From contig VSDK01028655.1 of assembly GCA_009767595.1 (NCBI GenBank), positions 208,434 through 272,433 of the forward strand: 64,000 nt of DNA, read 5' to 3'. The DNA is from Symbiodinium kawagutii. Taxonomy: Eukaryota; Sar; Dinophyceae; Suessiales; Symbiodiniaceae. Position numbers and translations under genes: made by a program. Shown here piece by piece: positions 10,558-20,173 of the stretch. The notes beneath the pieces are model-generated. The model did not search any database. It was given only the letters and a program-made list of their open reading frames with translations, and had not been told where the DNA came from. The first letter of the stretch is position 1. Every line of letters starts with the position of its first letter.

Positions 10558-10739
10558 TATACCTCGTTGACACTTGTTTGTATGCTCAACGTGGGATCTT
10601 GACAGTCACCATGGCAATGTATGAGCCACATTGGCTTGCAGGAGCCATTGCATGTGCCATTTTCGACATTTGGATCGTTTGGTACTTGTTTTCAAGACAA
10701 CGCCAGGGCAGAAGCCGGCGATTGCTTCTTCACACATGA
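10554..10739 (+). pseudogene. Frame-shifted continuation of the membrane protein
   Basis: Immediately at the stop of exon 2 the protein-like reading resumes one frame over: IYLVDTCLYAQRGILTVTMA, then a hydrophobic helix (LAGAIACAIFDIWIVWYLF). A one-base indel, a sequencing or assembly error, or an unusual splice would reconcile the frames. A second shift near 10690 leads to MAGNDSKLVRKPPPKQRDTA in a third frame. Confidence 0.4.
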
Positions 10740-10826
10740 TGGCTGGCAATGACTCAAAGTTGGTCAGGAAGCCGCCGCCCAAGCAAAGGGATACAGCTTC
10801 GTTTGAGGAAGCATCTCCATATACTG
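10740..10826 (+). CDS. Possible last coding piece before a family-A element
   Basis: A frame MAGNDSKLVRKPPPKQRDTA then SFEEASPYT ends at CTG|GTTGGT, the tip of the family-A element at 10824. It could be the cytosolic tail of the membrane protein if the frame shifts are errors. Confidence 0.35.
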
Positions 10827-10915
10827 GTTGGTGGTTTCAACAATCATTTTCCCGACATTTGGGGATGGTTGGTCGGTTGACTAATATTTTTAGAGAGGTT
10901 TCACCCACCAACCAG
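10824..10915. mobile_element. Family-A TIR element with 4-bp target duplication TATA
   Basis: Bounded by ctggttggtgg and ccaccaaccag, with TATA at 10820-10823 and again at 10916-10919. Internal text attttcccgacatttgggga resembles the tttattttccctagtaatt core of other copies. The tip supplies CTG|GTTGGT, a potential donor, and CAACCAG, a potential acceptor. Confidence 0.75.
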
Positions 10916-11230
10916 TATAGAAATGAATTTTTAATCAAAATCAAATATTGAGATCATGCAGTCTGTCGAGATCCGCCAGATAAGGCTCTGTGTTATAGAT
11001 CATCTAGTTGTAAAACCACTTCCCAGGTCCGTCAAACAGGATACTTGGACTGGTGCGCGATCGGGAAAAAATCCCAACGGCAACACACGGCAGAAGTGGC
11101 TGGTTGAGATGTGGCTGGTAGTTCTTCAACCCCACATGATGTCTACTGAGTATATTTAGCACTACTTAGCTATCTCCGTTGATTCGTCGAATTGTTTATC
11201 TCTTCTCACCTATCGATTTATCTATCTAAT

Positions 11231-11545
11231 CTAATCCGATCTAGTTAGTCTAATCGAATCAAATCCAATCAAATCGAATCAAATCCAACCCAGTCAAATC
11301 CAATCCAATTAAATCCAATCCAATCTAAGCCAATCGAATCCAATCTCATCGAATCCAACCTAATCGAATCTAATCCAATCCAGTCTAATCTTATCCAATC
11401 CAATCCAATCGAATCCAATCTAATCTCATCCAATCTAATCTCATCTAATCTAATCCAATCCAATCTAATCTAATCTAATCTAATCCAATCTAATCTAACT
11501 AATCTAATCCAATCCAATCCAATCCAATCTAATCTAATCTACCTA
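11231..11545. repeat. Degenerate pentanucleotide repeat (AATCY)n
   Basis: Some 60 tandem units of the form AATCC/AATCT/AATCG. Because the unit lacks stops, the minus strand stays open and reads a WIRLD/DSIGL-like repeat (11269-11463). This is a by-product, not a gene. Confidence 0.9.
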
Positions 11546-11622
11546 CATGTTTGTCAGTCTGTTTGTCTGTCCGTCTATCTGTCTATCCATCTATCTATCT
11601 GTCTATCGATGTTTCTTCCATG
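11546..11622. repeat. Tetranucleotide repeat (TCTG/TCTA)n
   Basis: Runs of gtctgtttgtctgtccgtct and atctatctgtctatc follow the pentamer block directly. It is a simple microsatellite. Confidence 0.85.
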
Positions 11623-12229
11623 TCTTCCCATCCGTTTGTCGCATTAATTGCGAAGATCATTAACCATTAATTCTGGATCCTTAATGATTTTTCATAGTGT
11701 TTTGGTGGTGAAGGCTGACGCTTAACGAGTATCAACGATTTTTGGTGATAGATGATGAAGGCTGAAGAAGATTGATGGTTCAACAGATGCTCGTGATGCT
11801 TGGTGATGTTTGATGATGTTTGATGCAGGTTTGCTGGTTGTCGTAGCCAGCCACGGTTTTGAGTGTTTTTGGGATTGGTTTGATTTACCATGAAAATCAC
11901 AGTTTTCGCAGGGGATCAAGAAGCCAGCGATTTTTTGATGGTCAATGACTATCACAGGAAGATCTTCCACCAGGATCCAGCTTGTACCCGGTCTTGGTGG
12001 GCTCACCCAGCTATAGCAATTGGTTGATCAGGTCATTTCACATCATTTAACGACCTAGTTCTAGCTACCATTTGCTGGGTGGACTAACCCAACTTCTAGC
12101 TGCTCCGGGGCCCACCTTGTATCATATCACCATCCCAACAATCCAATGGGTCGCATTGTCCCAGCTGCAGTTGCTTCGTATCCCAAGTGGTCACCGGGAT
12201 CCGGGTGTTGGCTCAGCTTGGTAGTTTCT

Positions 12230-12343
12230 TGGTTTGCTGGTTGATAGTTTTAGACATTTGTTATTTTCCCTAGTAGTTATTAACAAATAGTTGGGTGACT
12301 CATATTTTTTCATACGGGTGGTTCAACCACCAACCAGCAATAA
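12230..12343. mobile_element. Family-A TIR element
   Basis: The left tip ctggttgatagttttaga is degenerate and the right tip gttcaaccaccaaccag is good. The core ttattttccctagtagttat matches the family. Confidence 0.5.
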
Positions 12344-12409
12344 TCATTATCAACCATTATTACCATATATAATCATTATCAACCACTATTAACCACGAAT
12401 TAACCATGT

Positions 12410-12620
12410 GCCATGGGTGTTGGCCATGAGGAGCTTCAGCTCTTCGATCTCTTCGCACATTTGCGACCGTTGATCCAGGTGAAGGCGGGGGCGTCTGGTT
12501 TTTTGTTCTGAACCGGGTGGGCTGCTCGAGGACGCATTTTTCGGTCGCCTGGTCGGAAGCGTTTTTTTTCGGGGCAAAGGCATCCTGTCTTGGAAGCAAA
12601 ATGGACGAAGATTTGGTTAG
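12410..12620. CDS. Coding-like island, strand unresolved
   Basis: The minus strand reads LDQRSQMCEEIEELKLLMAN preceded by a Ser/Pro-rich tract (NASSSSPPGSEQKTRRPR), a good coiled-coil end. The plus strand also reads well: VGHEELQLFDLFAHLRPLIQ, then in another frame SEPGGLLEDAFFGRLVGSVF. Third-base GC favours neither clearly. It ends at a family-B element. Confidence 0.35.
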
Positions 12621-12624
12621 AACC

Positions 12625-12737
12625 CATATGGTGGTTTCTCAAGCCATAGGGGACCCCCACAAAATGGTTGGTGTATTGCTAGAAATGACTATTGATGGAT
12701 GATTTGGGGGTACCTTTATTTTGAGAAACACCCATAT
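12625..12737. mobile_element. Family-B TIR element
   Basis: The left catatggtggtttctcaagc and the right attttgagaaacacccatat are good inverted tips. The core has tattgctagaaatgac and tggatgatttggggg, the family consensus. Confidence 0.7.
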
Positions 12738-12739
12738 AT

Positions 12740-12930
12740 CATTACCATGTTAAACCATGGCAAGTATGTTAGAACCAAGATTTTGTTAGAACCATGGTTT
12801 GTGGCATACCATGGTTTACCCATTTGCCATGGTTAGGGTAAATGGCAAATGGGTTAGGGTAAACCATTGTTTACACCATGGCAAATTTTGTTATTGGAAC
12901 CATGGCAAATGGGTTAGGGTAAACCCTGAT
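12740..12930. repeat. ACCATGGCAAATGGGTTAGGG repeat cluster
   Basis: The phrases accatggcaaatgggtta and ggtaaacca recur in both orientations, giving several small palindromes. The repeated gggttagggtaaa is only superficially telomere-like. Confidence 0.5.
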
Positions 12931-13252
12931 GGATGTAGATCATCGTTTTTGAATTTGTTTGTTGGGTTGGGGTAAAACTATGTCCAGGTGAGCGTCCAAT
13001 ATCAATAACCATCAATGAACTCTTGGTATCCAAGTGGCAGGCAGAATCTGTGTAAATCGCTTTTCGCGCGACAGGCGGCGAAAGTGCGGCGTTCGCAAAA
13101 GGTCAGCACAACAACATAACAATCAGCCAGCAATCATGCACGCCACAGCGCACCAACAACTGCTGAAAAAGTGAAATCGGGACGAGAAATCCGCGAAAGA
13201 CGAGCCGGTCCGGAGGCACCACTGGCCCACAATGAGCTGAATCCATTCATTC

Positions 13253-13399
13253 ATGTGGCATCATGTGGCCATGTTGACTCTTCACAACCTGTTCAAGGAG
13301 TGGGTGCAGAAGAGATGCCCGGACAGCACTAGCCAAAACAGAAGCGCTCAGTGTTTCAGAAATTCTCTTTGCCAACAAAAGTTCAACGGTGAAAACTAA
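13253..13399 (+). CDS. Small ORF, 48 aa
   Basis: ATG to TAA, reading MWHHVAMLTLHNLFKEWVQK, then RCPDSTSQNRSAQCFRNSLC. Helical start and Cys-rich end. It may be a terminal exon. It lies in a 2-kb region with less intron repeat text than its surroundings. Confidence 0.4.
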   Translation: MWHHVAMLTLHNLFKEWVQKRCPDSTSQNRSAQCFRNSLCQQKFNGEN

Positions 13400-13720
13400 A
13401 ATTCATGCGCAAAAGGCACATGTAAGCGCGGAAAAAGAGGCGTGTTTTTCAGGATAGCTATGGATAGCTAATTTTGGACAACCCCCATGCACGAAGCAAA
13501 ACATCAAAAATGCATTTTGCTGGACGAAGGTGAGGGTAAATCACCAGCCATTGAGCTGTTAGCTGGGGGCTAGTTCATGAGAGCTGGTCTATGGTTGTAA
13601 AAAGTGGTTGGTCCAATTAGCATATTTTGATCAAAGGCACTGTTGAACCATTGGATGGCCATCACCTATGGTGATTGCACACCAGTCATGAGCCAACCCC
13701 AGGACTAGTTTGAAGGGTTC

Positions 13721-14020
13721 TTGCAGCCGAGGCCAACTGAGAAGTGGGAGCAACCACAAATGCTGCGTTGCTTCGTGGGGCGGGGTGGGCACTATGAAGG
13801 AGTGCACCGTGGCTATCCTTCGATAGCACCATGTCAGGAGGGAGGACAGAAAAAAAGAAAGAGTTTTCACCTTGCTGCAATCACCAGTTGGCTGTGCAAG
13901 GGCATTTTCGGCCACTCTGATGGTTCAGTGGGTCTGAATCAAAACCACAATGGTTGGGGACAAATTAGGTTGCGAGTTTGCAAAATTCAAAGCATGGAAA
14001 AATGTGCCACCATTACTTGA
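13721..14020 (+). CDS. Candidate exon, 99 codons open
   Basis: The frame begins after cttgcag and reads PRPTEKWEQPQMLRCFVGRG and later QKKRKSFHLAAITSWLCKGI. A segment around 13816-13880 resembles 15221-15277 (cttcgat, catgtcagg and aaagaaagagttttcac shared), so the locus may contain a duplicated exon. Confidence 0.35.
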   Translation: MQPRPTEKWEQPQMLRCFVGRGGHYEGVHRGYPSIAPCQEGGQKKRKSFHLAAITSWLCKGIFGHSDGSVGLNQNHNGWGQIRLRVCKIQSMEKCATIT

Positions 14021-14204
14021 AGGCAACATGAACTTGAAAGTCGTGGAACATGGCTCTAGCGTGTTCAAGGGCTGAAAGTTAAAGAGAAACCATCAGCTTT
14101 CGGAAAAAAAATGACATCTTTGCTTCGACAAGTTGGCCCAACAGTTAAGCTCCAATTGACAACTACAATGAACTTGAATCAACTTGACATCAACTTGAAG
14201 CAAC

Positions 14205-14540
14205 TTGACATCATTTCTCCTTCCGCTGGCATCCTTTTTTTCCATCGGCTCCTCCATAGCTCCACAGCTCCTGGGATTGGTCGCTGTCGCGGACTCAGCG
14301 GTGACCAGCCCCTCCATGGTTCAGGCTTTCAGGAGATGGCATCTTCCGGACGAGCATGAACCATGTAAGGGCTGGTTGCCGTTGAGGCCTTTGAGGCGCT
14401 TCATCGTTGACCTGCCCGAAAGCTCAGCCTGCAACGTGGCACGCGTTGCAGCACCGCAGACTGCCACATGCCAAAGCTATCGGAAAGTTTGCGCAGAAGA
14501 AAATCCAGAGCAAGCACTGCCGCCGGGAAGCATTCGTTGA
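14205..14540 (+). CDS. Candidate ORF, 111 aa
   Basis: An ATG-initiated frame with a hydrophobic N-terminus (SFLLPLASFFSIGSSIAPQL), then VQAFRRWHLPDEHEPCKGWL. It would look like a signal or anchor segment followed by a soluble part. An overlapping frame at 14407-14589 is also open. Function unknown. Confidence 0.3.
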   Translation: MTSFLLPLASFFSIGSSIAPQLLGLVAVADSAVTSPSMVQAFRRWHLPDEHEPCKGWLPLRPLRRFIVDLPESSACNVARVAAPQTATCQSYRKVCAEENPEQALPPGSIR

Positions 14541-14736
14541 GCAGAAAAACATACCAAGGGCGCTGATGATCCTTGTTTGGTCCTTGTGATCTACAGCTGC
14601 TGATGATGGTCTCGCCCAGCGGTGCAATCGCTTCCTGGTGCATATGGATTGGTTCAGAGTGCGACAGCTTGGCGCATGGCCTGAGATCATCAAAACCTCA
14701 CCATCAACAGCTGATTCCACCATAGGCGCGTGTTAA

Positions 14737-14994
14737 GGGCTGGTTATCGCGGGTACTGGATCCCGGTATGTCGAAATATTTGCAGATCTGTGCGGCCTTC
14801 CAAGTCAGCCCAGCGCAGTTGCGCCTGGTTTGGCCTTGGCTCAAGTGGATGGGGGCTGCATCGAAGTGGACTCAAGTGGTGCTCGATTTAATCAGCTGCA
14901 TTTCGATGCAGCATATGTGTGGCTCAAATGTTCGATTGAAGCAGCTGTATCGGAGACTCTTCAAAATCTCAGGGCTGACCATGAGAGGACTTGA
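14737..14994 (+). CDS. Candidate exon, 85 codons, no internal start needed
   Basis: The frame reads VEIFADLCGLPSQPSAVAPG, then LALAQVDGGCIEVDSSGARF and FNQLHFDAAYVWLKCSIEAA, and ends LRADHERT. The composition is protein-like and better than the overlapping 96-aa ATG ORF. It looks like an internal exon of a soluble protein. Confidence 0.45.
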   Translation, partial: GLVIAGTGSRYVEIFADLCGLPSQPSAVAPGLALAQVDGGCIEVDSSGARFNQLHFDAAYVWLKCSIEAAVSETLQNLRADHERT

Positions 14995-15058
14995 GGGTTC
15001 TGTGACCACCAGACTCCTCACAGCGGAAGTACCTGAGTCAAGAGGCTGCAACAGGTGA

Positions 15059-15193
15059 GCCGGTACCGGAAACTTTGGTTGCCACATTTGCCACTGCTAC
15101 AAGGACCCTGAGTTGGAGGATCTCAAGTCTGAGGGTAGTTGTAGCTCAAGGCGGTTTGCCGAACCTGCTGAATGTGTTGTTTCTGCGGGATGA
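15059..15193 (+). CDS. Candidate exon with clustered cysteines
   Basis: It reads GNFGCHICHCYKDPELEDLK, then SEGSCSSRRFAEPAECVVSA. The C-x2-C-x-C cluster and two later Cys residues suggest a small metal-binding module. A second frame (15075-15272) is also open, so the frame is uncertain. Confidence 0.35.
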   Translation, partial: AGTGNFGCHICHCYKDPELEDLKSEGSCSSRRFAEPAECVVSAG

Positions 15194-15426
15194 GCTCGAC
15201 AAAAAAGTGCAACATGGCCGTACTTCGATCCATGTCAGGGAGAAAAAGGAAAGAGTTTTCACGCTACTGTGATCACGAATTTGCAAGGAGAGCATATATC
15301 CCTTGCTAATTGGAACATGTCAAGGGCAGTACCCCCAGGCACAAGAATGAAGAATTTCAATGGTAGTAAGTAGTAACCCCCTATTTTTTTTCCAATCACT
15401 GGGGTTGTTCCCCTAACCGTCCCATA

Positions 15427-15819
15427 TCATTTCCCTCGGACTGGAAACCCAGGTTTTCCCCCACCCAGTGGATCGAGTTCGTGTGTTGCAGATGGGTGCA
15501 GCGTTGTGAAGCCACTGCCATTCGCGCACTGCCTGGCCCCAGCTCCGCCAGTGAAAACCAACACCACAACACAGCAGTCAACTGGCGCCAAGCTTCCAAG
15601 GCGGTGCAGCCAACCTTCCAAGGCAACCCGAAGGTCACGGGAACCCAAACTTGTCACAGCAACCAGCCATACCTGGCAACCCTGCGGCGCCATGGAGGCG
15701 AGACTGTCTGGTTGACCGGTGACGTAGGGCATCAGTTTTGGAGCTTGGAACATGGGAGGCGTCCCTACACAACCAATACATCAAAACGGTTAGTTTTAGT
15801 GCACAAGCCATCATGTTAG
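15427..15819. CDS. Two-way open coding-like region
   Basis: The plus frame (112 aa) has ALPGPSSASENQHHNTAVNW; the minus frame (108 aa) has DLRVALEGWLHRLGSLAPVD, then a strand-like CCVVVLVFTGGAG. I slightly favour minus on hydrophobic pattern. One of the two is a shadow. Confidence 0.3.
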
Positions 15820-16037
15820 CCATTCTTTGTCATCGCTAGGTGAAACTACTACATCATGTAACCATTGAATTAGTTAACCACTTTTCAACCCTCTTAAGCA
15901 TCACTAAAGCATCATTTAATTACTATTCACCACCATTGAACTGCTTAGCTGCTTAACCACCCCATTTAACCCCACTACTTCTGCCATCTGTAAAGCATCA
16001 TTGACGATAATTCCACTTCATAACTGGTGAACGTGCC

Positions 16038-16101
16038 CATGGGGATTGTAAGTACCATGGATGGGTTATAGCCTACCATTTATAACTTACAATCCCCATG
16101 G
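16038..16101. repeat. 17-bp perfect inverted repeat
   Basis: ccatggggattgtaagt at 16038-16054 is the exact reverse complement of acttacaatccccatgg at 16085-16101, with a 30-bp spacer. Relatives of the text follow to about 16190. It is probably another small TIR element. Confidence 0.65.
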
Positions 16102-17078
16102 CTTATACACTACGGAAGTGCCATTGGTCGTTAAGTTATAACCTACCATGAATGGGTTATACCATTTACACATGGCTTCTAACTTACAACCATCATTTCG
16201 CCCCATCAATTCACCCCAATTGCTTTGCTAGCTGCGTCCAGGCCTTACCGGCACCGCCCTCCATCAACCTGCAGCGGGGATAGCTCAGTGGGTGTGAATC
16301 AATGGTTGGTGGCGATTGGTGGGTTTTGATCAGTTACATAATTTGTTTCAATTAATTGATATGTTGCAAATGGTCAATTTGTGGGTTGTGATTGTAATGA
16401 TCAATTTGCGGGTTTGAATGGTTGATTAGTGGGTGGTAATGATTCTGAATCCTAGATTAATCATGTTTTGATGCTTGTTAACCCTGGTTAATGATGTTTA
16501 CTCAACCAGTCTGCATCGTGGATGGTAGTTGTAGTTGATGAACGACTTTTTGGTGATGATGGGTTGATCAGTGTGAATCAATTAGTTGCTTAATGGCTGT
16601 TGATCAACGGATTTTAATGGTTTTCATCATTCATAATTAGTGATGACTAACATCAGTTTTAGTATGTGTTAATCATGGATGTTAGTGATGGCGGATTGTT
16701 CGTCAATGGTTAGTGAGGGTTGATGATGATTCACGGGTAATGGTTGTTTAGAACGAGTGTGATTGTGATAGTTAAGTGAGGGTTTTGGTTGTTAGTGCGG
16801 GTTAGGTTTCAATGATCGATATTCAATAGTCAATGGTTAGTGAGTGGTAGTTGACAACTCTGCGGACCATGGGTTTCGCAGTTCCTGCGTGATGGTCATG
16901 GTGGTGTTATCGGGTGTCAGGAATCAATTTTTGAAGACACTCGCTCTGTGGTGAATTGTGCATAGTGGCGGTTGATGTTGATTCTGAGTGATGGTGAATG
17001 ATGAAGAATCAATTCGTGATTGTCAATCCCTCAGTGATTGGTGGATGACGATGATCATGACGGTGGCGATTGTGATGG

Positions 17079-17122
<44 letters not shown>
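17079..17122. repeat. (GAT)n microsatellite
   Basis: About 14 uninterrupted GAT triplets. The plus ORF across it (16988-17305) reads a run of methionines and is not credible as a gene. Confidence 0.9.
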
Positions 17123-17123
<1 letters not shown>

Positions 17124-17427
17124 CTGACGACCGACGCTTTCCCAATCAATTCGTCACTGACCACCAGGAATCATCATTAAAATATCAAACTGTTTCCTGC
17201 AATTGGAAAACCAATCCCAGAACCCTGCCCACATCAGCCCTGAAACAAATGGGTTTGTCCATGAATGTGGTACCCAATGAGATCCCTGTTCCACTTTCTA
17301 CATAAAGGGTCCACCTGTGATACTGCTTGGGAAGATTTACAGGGGGATCCAAGGGAGGTAGGTTTCCCTATCAGAAGCTGATAATTTTCAAGGATCCAAC
17401 AGTTGAAATCCTTTCAAATCATCCACC

Positions 17428-17553
17428 ATGGCATCGTCACCTGCACTTTGCACAGAACCCGTGGCGAGGTCCCCCCGAGTCCGAGCGGCCATGAGAGTCA
17501 TGGGCATCATTCCGGCGGACTTGGAAAAGAAGGTGGGGCCCAGGGTCAACTGA
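17428..17553 (+). CDS. Candidate first exon, SPR-motif protein
   Basis: Begins with ATG in a good context (ccaccatgg) and reads MASSPALCTEPVARSPRVRA, then AMRVMGIIPADLEKK. The SPRV-x2-A-x4-GI-P-x-DL pattern recalls short N-terminal motifs of coiled-coil or ciliary proteins; that link is my inference. AAG|GTGGGG at 17531/17532 is a likely donor of family-D type. The minus ORF here (17388-17588) is its shadow. Confidence 0.45.
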   Translation: MASSPALCTEPVARSPRVRAAMRVMGIIPADLEKKVGPRVN

Positions 17554-17899
17554 AGCTGCTGCAACGCGCCCCGGGCGCCTGATGTCATGCAGCATGTCGA
17601 TTCTCACCAGTCACTGGGTGGCTGGTTTGTTGGGCACAGCCTAGGACGTCGAAGAGTACGAGGGCAACAAGGCTTGGGTGGTTTGACTGGTGGTAGGGGC
17701 TTGGAGCCATGGTGTCCCCCAAAAAGAGGGGGAGCGGTGACAGGACCAGCAGTGGCCATCAACTGGGAGCAGTAGGGTGTACTGATAGATTAATATTGTT
17801 AAACCACCAGCAGTTTACCCAGAAATAGTTGGTGATTTGCCATCCAATAAGCTGGGTTTGTTGATATGAACCTGCCATGATTCACTTGCCCCACTTCAG

Positions 17900-17967
17900 A
17901 GAAACGCCCTGCGACCAGTCCAAACACCTGCTCTTCGAGAAGAAGCGGAGAACGCTGATTGAACAAG
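17900..17967 (+). CDS. Candidate exon, basic helix
   Basis: After an acttcag acceptor the frame reads ETPCDQSKHLLFEKKRRTLI then EQ. It is GC3-rich. The reverse strand also has an open frame but poorer third-base bias. Confidence 0.4.
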
Positions 17968-18365
17968 TCACTTGGACTCTCAAGGGAAGTCATGTCCAAA
18001 GTCTCTGGAAACTCTCGGTTTCTTGGGAAATCAGTATTATGGCATTCTGGGTGTGTGGTGTTTCAAGAAGCTTGGTGCATCGATCATATGGGTGTTCTGG
18101 AGTACTGCTCTAAACTCAGTTTGATGGGCATCAATATGACGTGGTGTGGTGTTTCAACAAGCTCTCAACGAAAATGATGATAACGTACTCTAGGATCCTG
18201 AGTGTTTTGGCTCTCCAAAGATCATTGTTGATGGATCTTGAGATTGTCAAGTTCTGAGCACATCCAGATATCATGCATGGATGATGAGTAGATGTATTTT
18301 CATGTGTTTTCTCTTCCAGTCTAAAAAATGATCTCCACTCCCTCAGCCTCAGGTAGCACTTCTGG

Positions 18366-18700
18366 CTAGCAGAGGACCTCAGGCTGGAGTCTTATGGGCC
18401 TCAGTTGCTTGAAGGAGCGAAAGACAAATCGAAAGATCCTCACATGAGCAGAAGGAATGCCCGATGCCCTGATAAGAGCCATGGTCAAGATGCTGGTGAT
18501 AATTTCATTCTTCCCAAACGAATGGATGGCCAACCCTAAGCGGTTCGAGCAATGAAAAAAGCTGGGTGTATGCGCTGCCAACCAACCGCAACCCAAGGGA
18601 TGCAGATCTTGCCGTTGATGCCGTGTTCTGCTCAGGAAAAGGGCGGTCCTGGAGCAGGCTATGCAGTTGGAGGGCACCCCAAGTCAGCAGATGTGGTGGC
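18366..18700. pseudogene. Coding-like region, strand unresolved, three in-frame TGA on plus
   Basis: The minus ORF is open for 103 codons (RLGLAIHSFGKNEIITSILT). The plus frame reads GMPDALIRAMVKMLVIISFF, then PNEWMANPKRFEQ and later CRVLLRKRAVLEQAMQLEGT, but is interrupted by TGA at 18445, 18553 and 18616 only. Either the plus strand is a decayed gene or it is the shadow of a minus exon. Confidence 0.35.
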
Positions 18701-18841
18701 TGGTGTGTTGGTGGCTACACTATTACTGTAAGCTGCCTGGAATCGATTTGGGATACAATGGGATACATATACATACAGGATAACCAAGAGAAACTTAATA
18801 GAGTAACCAGAGGTGATGAATTGTGGCTAGATATCTTGTGA

Positions 18842-19542
18842 TAAGTTATGAAGAAGAGTTACAGTATACCGTTATACCTGTATAAGGCTATCAAAGTTAT
18901 GACGGTTTTTGGCAAACTGCACATCCACACAACAGACTCAGTGGATATACACAATGGATCTCGGATGATTTCGGGGGTACACCCGCATGGGTTAGGAAAC
19001 GTCAAACTGAACTATGCTCTGATTTGCTTCGCTTGCTTTGCTTCAGCACTTCTGTGATTGCAGGTGATATGAATGCCAATTTCCTGGAAGAGGCTCGCTC
19101 TCAGTTTGTCGTACGAGTCTATCGTTGAATGATGCACTCAACAAGAATGTCGGCTATCTAGTGGTCATGAATACTGATGATCAACAAGTGTGGCGCCATG
19201 GCTGGTGATGAACATTGATGTTTCATACTTTCCCAGCTTTCTTAGTGATGTATAGTGATGATCATTGATGCTTTGTGACTGGTGATCATTGCGGCTTGAT
19301 TGCTGGTTGATTTTGGTGATTAATTGATGGTTCATGGCGGTCAGTTGATGGTTAATCAACCCGGGCTGCATGGTAAGTATAAAGGTTTCGTGATACTGAT
19401 TGATCATATTTTCATGAAGGTTTCGTGTTTAATGATGGTTTCATGATACCTTGATTATGGCTTCATGATGGTTTCATGATGGCTTCAATTATGGATGAGG
19501 GGCATGGTTCATGGCTCGCCATGGCTGACGCTTGAAAGCTGA
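18842..19542. other. Exon-free stretch
   Basis: TGATGAT/TTCATGATGG-type text with a few short unconvincing ORFs. No element tips recognised. Confidence 0.35.
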
Positions 19543-19710
19543 TCCGGGTGCCAGATCTATCGACGGGAGAAGAAGACCATGGAGACCATGGCTCGAATGG
19601 GCCAGGCAGGGCCTGATGGCAACAGCGGTATCCCGGCTTGGTGGACCCAACCACAGCGGCGCCTGGCGCTTTGCTTCAAAGAAGGCAGCCCTAGGAACAC
19701 AGCAAGTTGA
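19543..19710 (+). CDS. Candidate exon, 55 codons
   Basis: It reads CQIYRREKKTMETMARMGQA, then GPDGNSGIPAWWTQPQRRLA. It is strongly GC3-biased in this frame only. The real start is probably the acceptor gccag before ATC at 19555. Confidence 0.45.
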   Translation, partial: SGCQIYRREKKTMETMARMGQAGPDGNSGIPAWWTQPQRRLALCFKEGSPRNTAS

Positions 19711-19815
19711 TTGTTGAAAGGGGCAAAGAAAACAGCCCTAAGAAAACTTCCCCAAAGAAAACATCCCTAAGACTTGCACTTTCACAGTATGATTGCAAGA
19801 AAGGTCAGGTGCTGA

Positions 19816-19962
19816 ATGCGCCGTCCAAATGTCGCGTTTGAAGTTGTGTTTTGTTGGGCATATCTGCGGTTTTGCAAACTTGTTCCCTGCGCTCAGAAAG
19901 ACATCCAGAAGACCGTCATCAAGGACTGTGCAGCTGCTTCATCTCAAATGTCATTACCGTAG
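19816..19962 (+). CDS. Coiled-coil gene, candidate first exon
   Basis: ATG directly after a stop. It reads MRRPNVAFEVVFCWAYLRFC, then KLVPCAQKDIQKTVIKDCAA. It leads, with short introns, into the helical exons at 19999 and 20174. This is the clearest candidate start of that set. Donor not fixed. Confidence 0.45.
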   Translation: MRRPNVAFEVVFCWAYLRFCKLVPCAQKDIQKTVIKDCAAASSQMSLP

Positions 19963-19998
19963 ATGAGCCAGGTTTTTTGTCCCTCATTGTGTTTGCAG

Positions 19999-20053
19999 GA
20001 GCTGGAAAGCAGATTAAACTTTGAAAAAGGAAAGAAGAAACAAGAGGCCAAGA
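19999..20053 (+). CDS. Coiled-coil gene exon
   Basis: Starts after gtttgcag and reads ELESRLNFEKGKKKQEAK. The donor is proposed as AAGA|GCGGAA, a GC-type donor known in dinoflagellates. It leaves phase 1, which joins cleanly to the exon at 20174. Confidence 0.5.
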
Positions 20054-20173
20054 GCGGAACTTAAAGCTGCCGGAGTTTCGCCATACTTTTCCAATCTGAT
20101 TTTAGTTCAAGCTGGTAGGCTTCAGCCGTAACTCCCTCCATGTTTTCTTAGTCGTTTGACTATGTGGTTTCAG

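Larger units (their letters stand above)
10960..12379. other. Exon-poor stretch with simple repeats
   Basis: A 67-aa ORF at 10956-11159 is unconvincing. The rest is the pentamer and tetramer repeat (listed), then TGATGATG text and pieces of families D (12101-12125) and A (12230-12343). Confidence 0.4.
15823..17427. other. Exon-poor repeat-text region
   Basis: CACTTAACCA and then GTTAGTGATGG-type text, a perfect inverted repeat at 16038-16101, and a (GAT)n run at 17079-17122. One fragment at 16255-16280 reads ALPAPPSINLQRG after a gtccag acceptor but is too short to call. Confidence 0.4.

Noticed and set aside
11269-11463. Minus ORF with WIRLD repeats
   Set aside because: Direct translation of the AATCY pentamer, which lacks stop codons in any frame.
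12830-12930. Telomere-like GGGTTAGGGTAAA
   Set aside because: Embedded in a longer dispersed phrase (aaatgggttagggtaaacc), not a tandem TTTAGGG array.
14836-14845. TTGGCTCAAG, the 3' end of the dinoflagellate spliced leader
   Set aside because: Only ten bases match, the upstream half of the leader is absent, and the bases fall within a good coding frame (LALAQV).
16988-17305. 105-aa plus ORF with a poly-Met run
   Set aside because: Depends on the (GAT)n microsatellite; flanks do not look coding.
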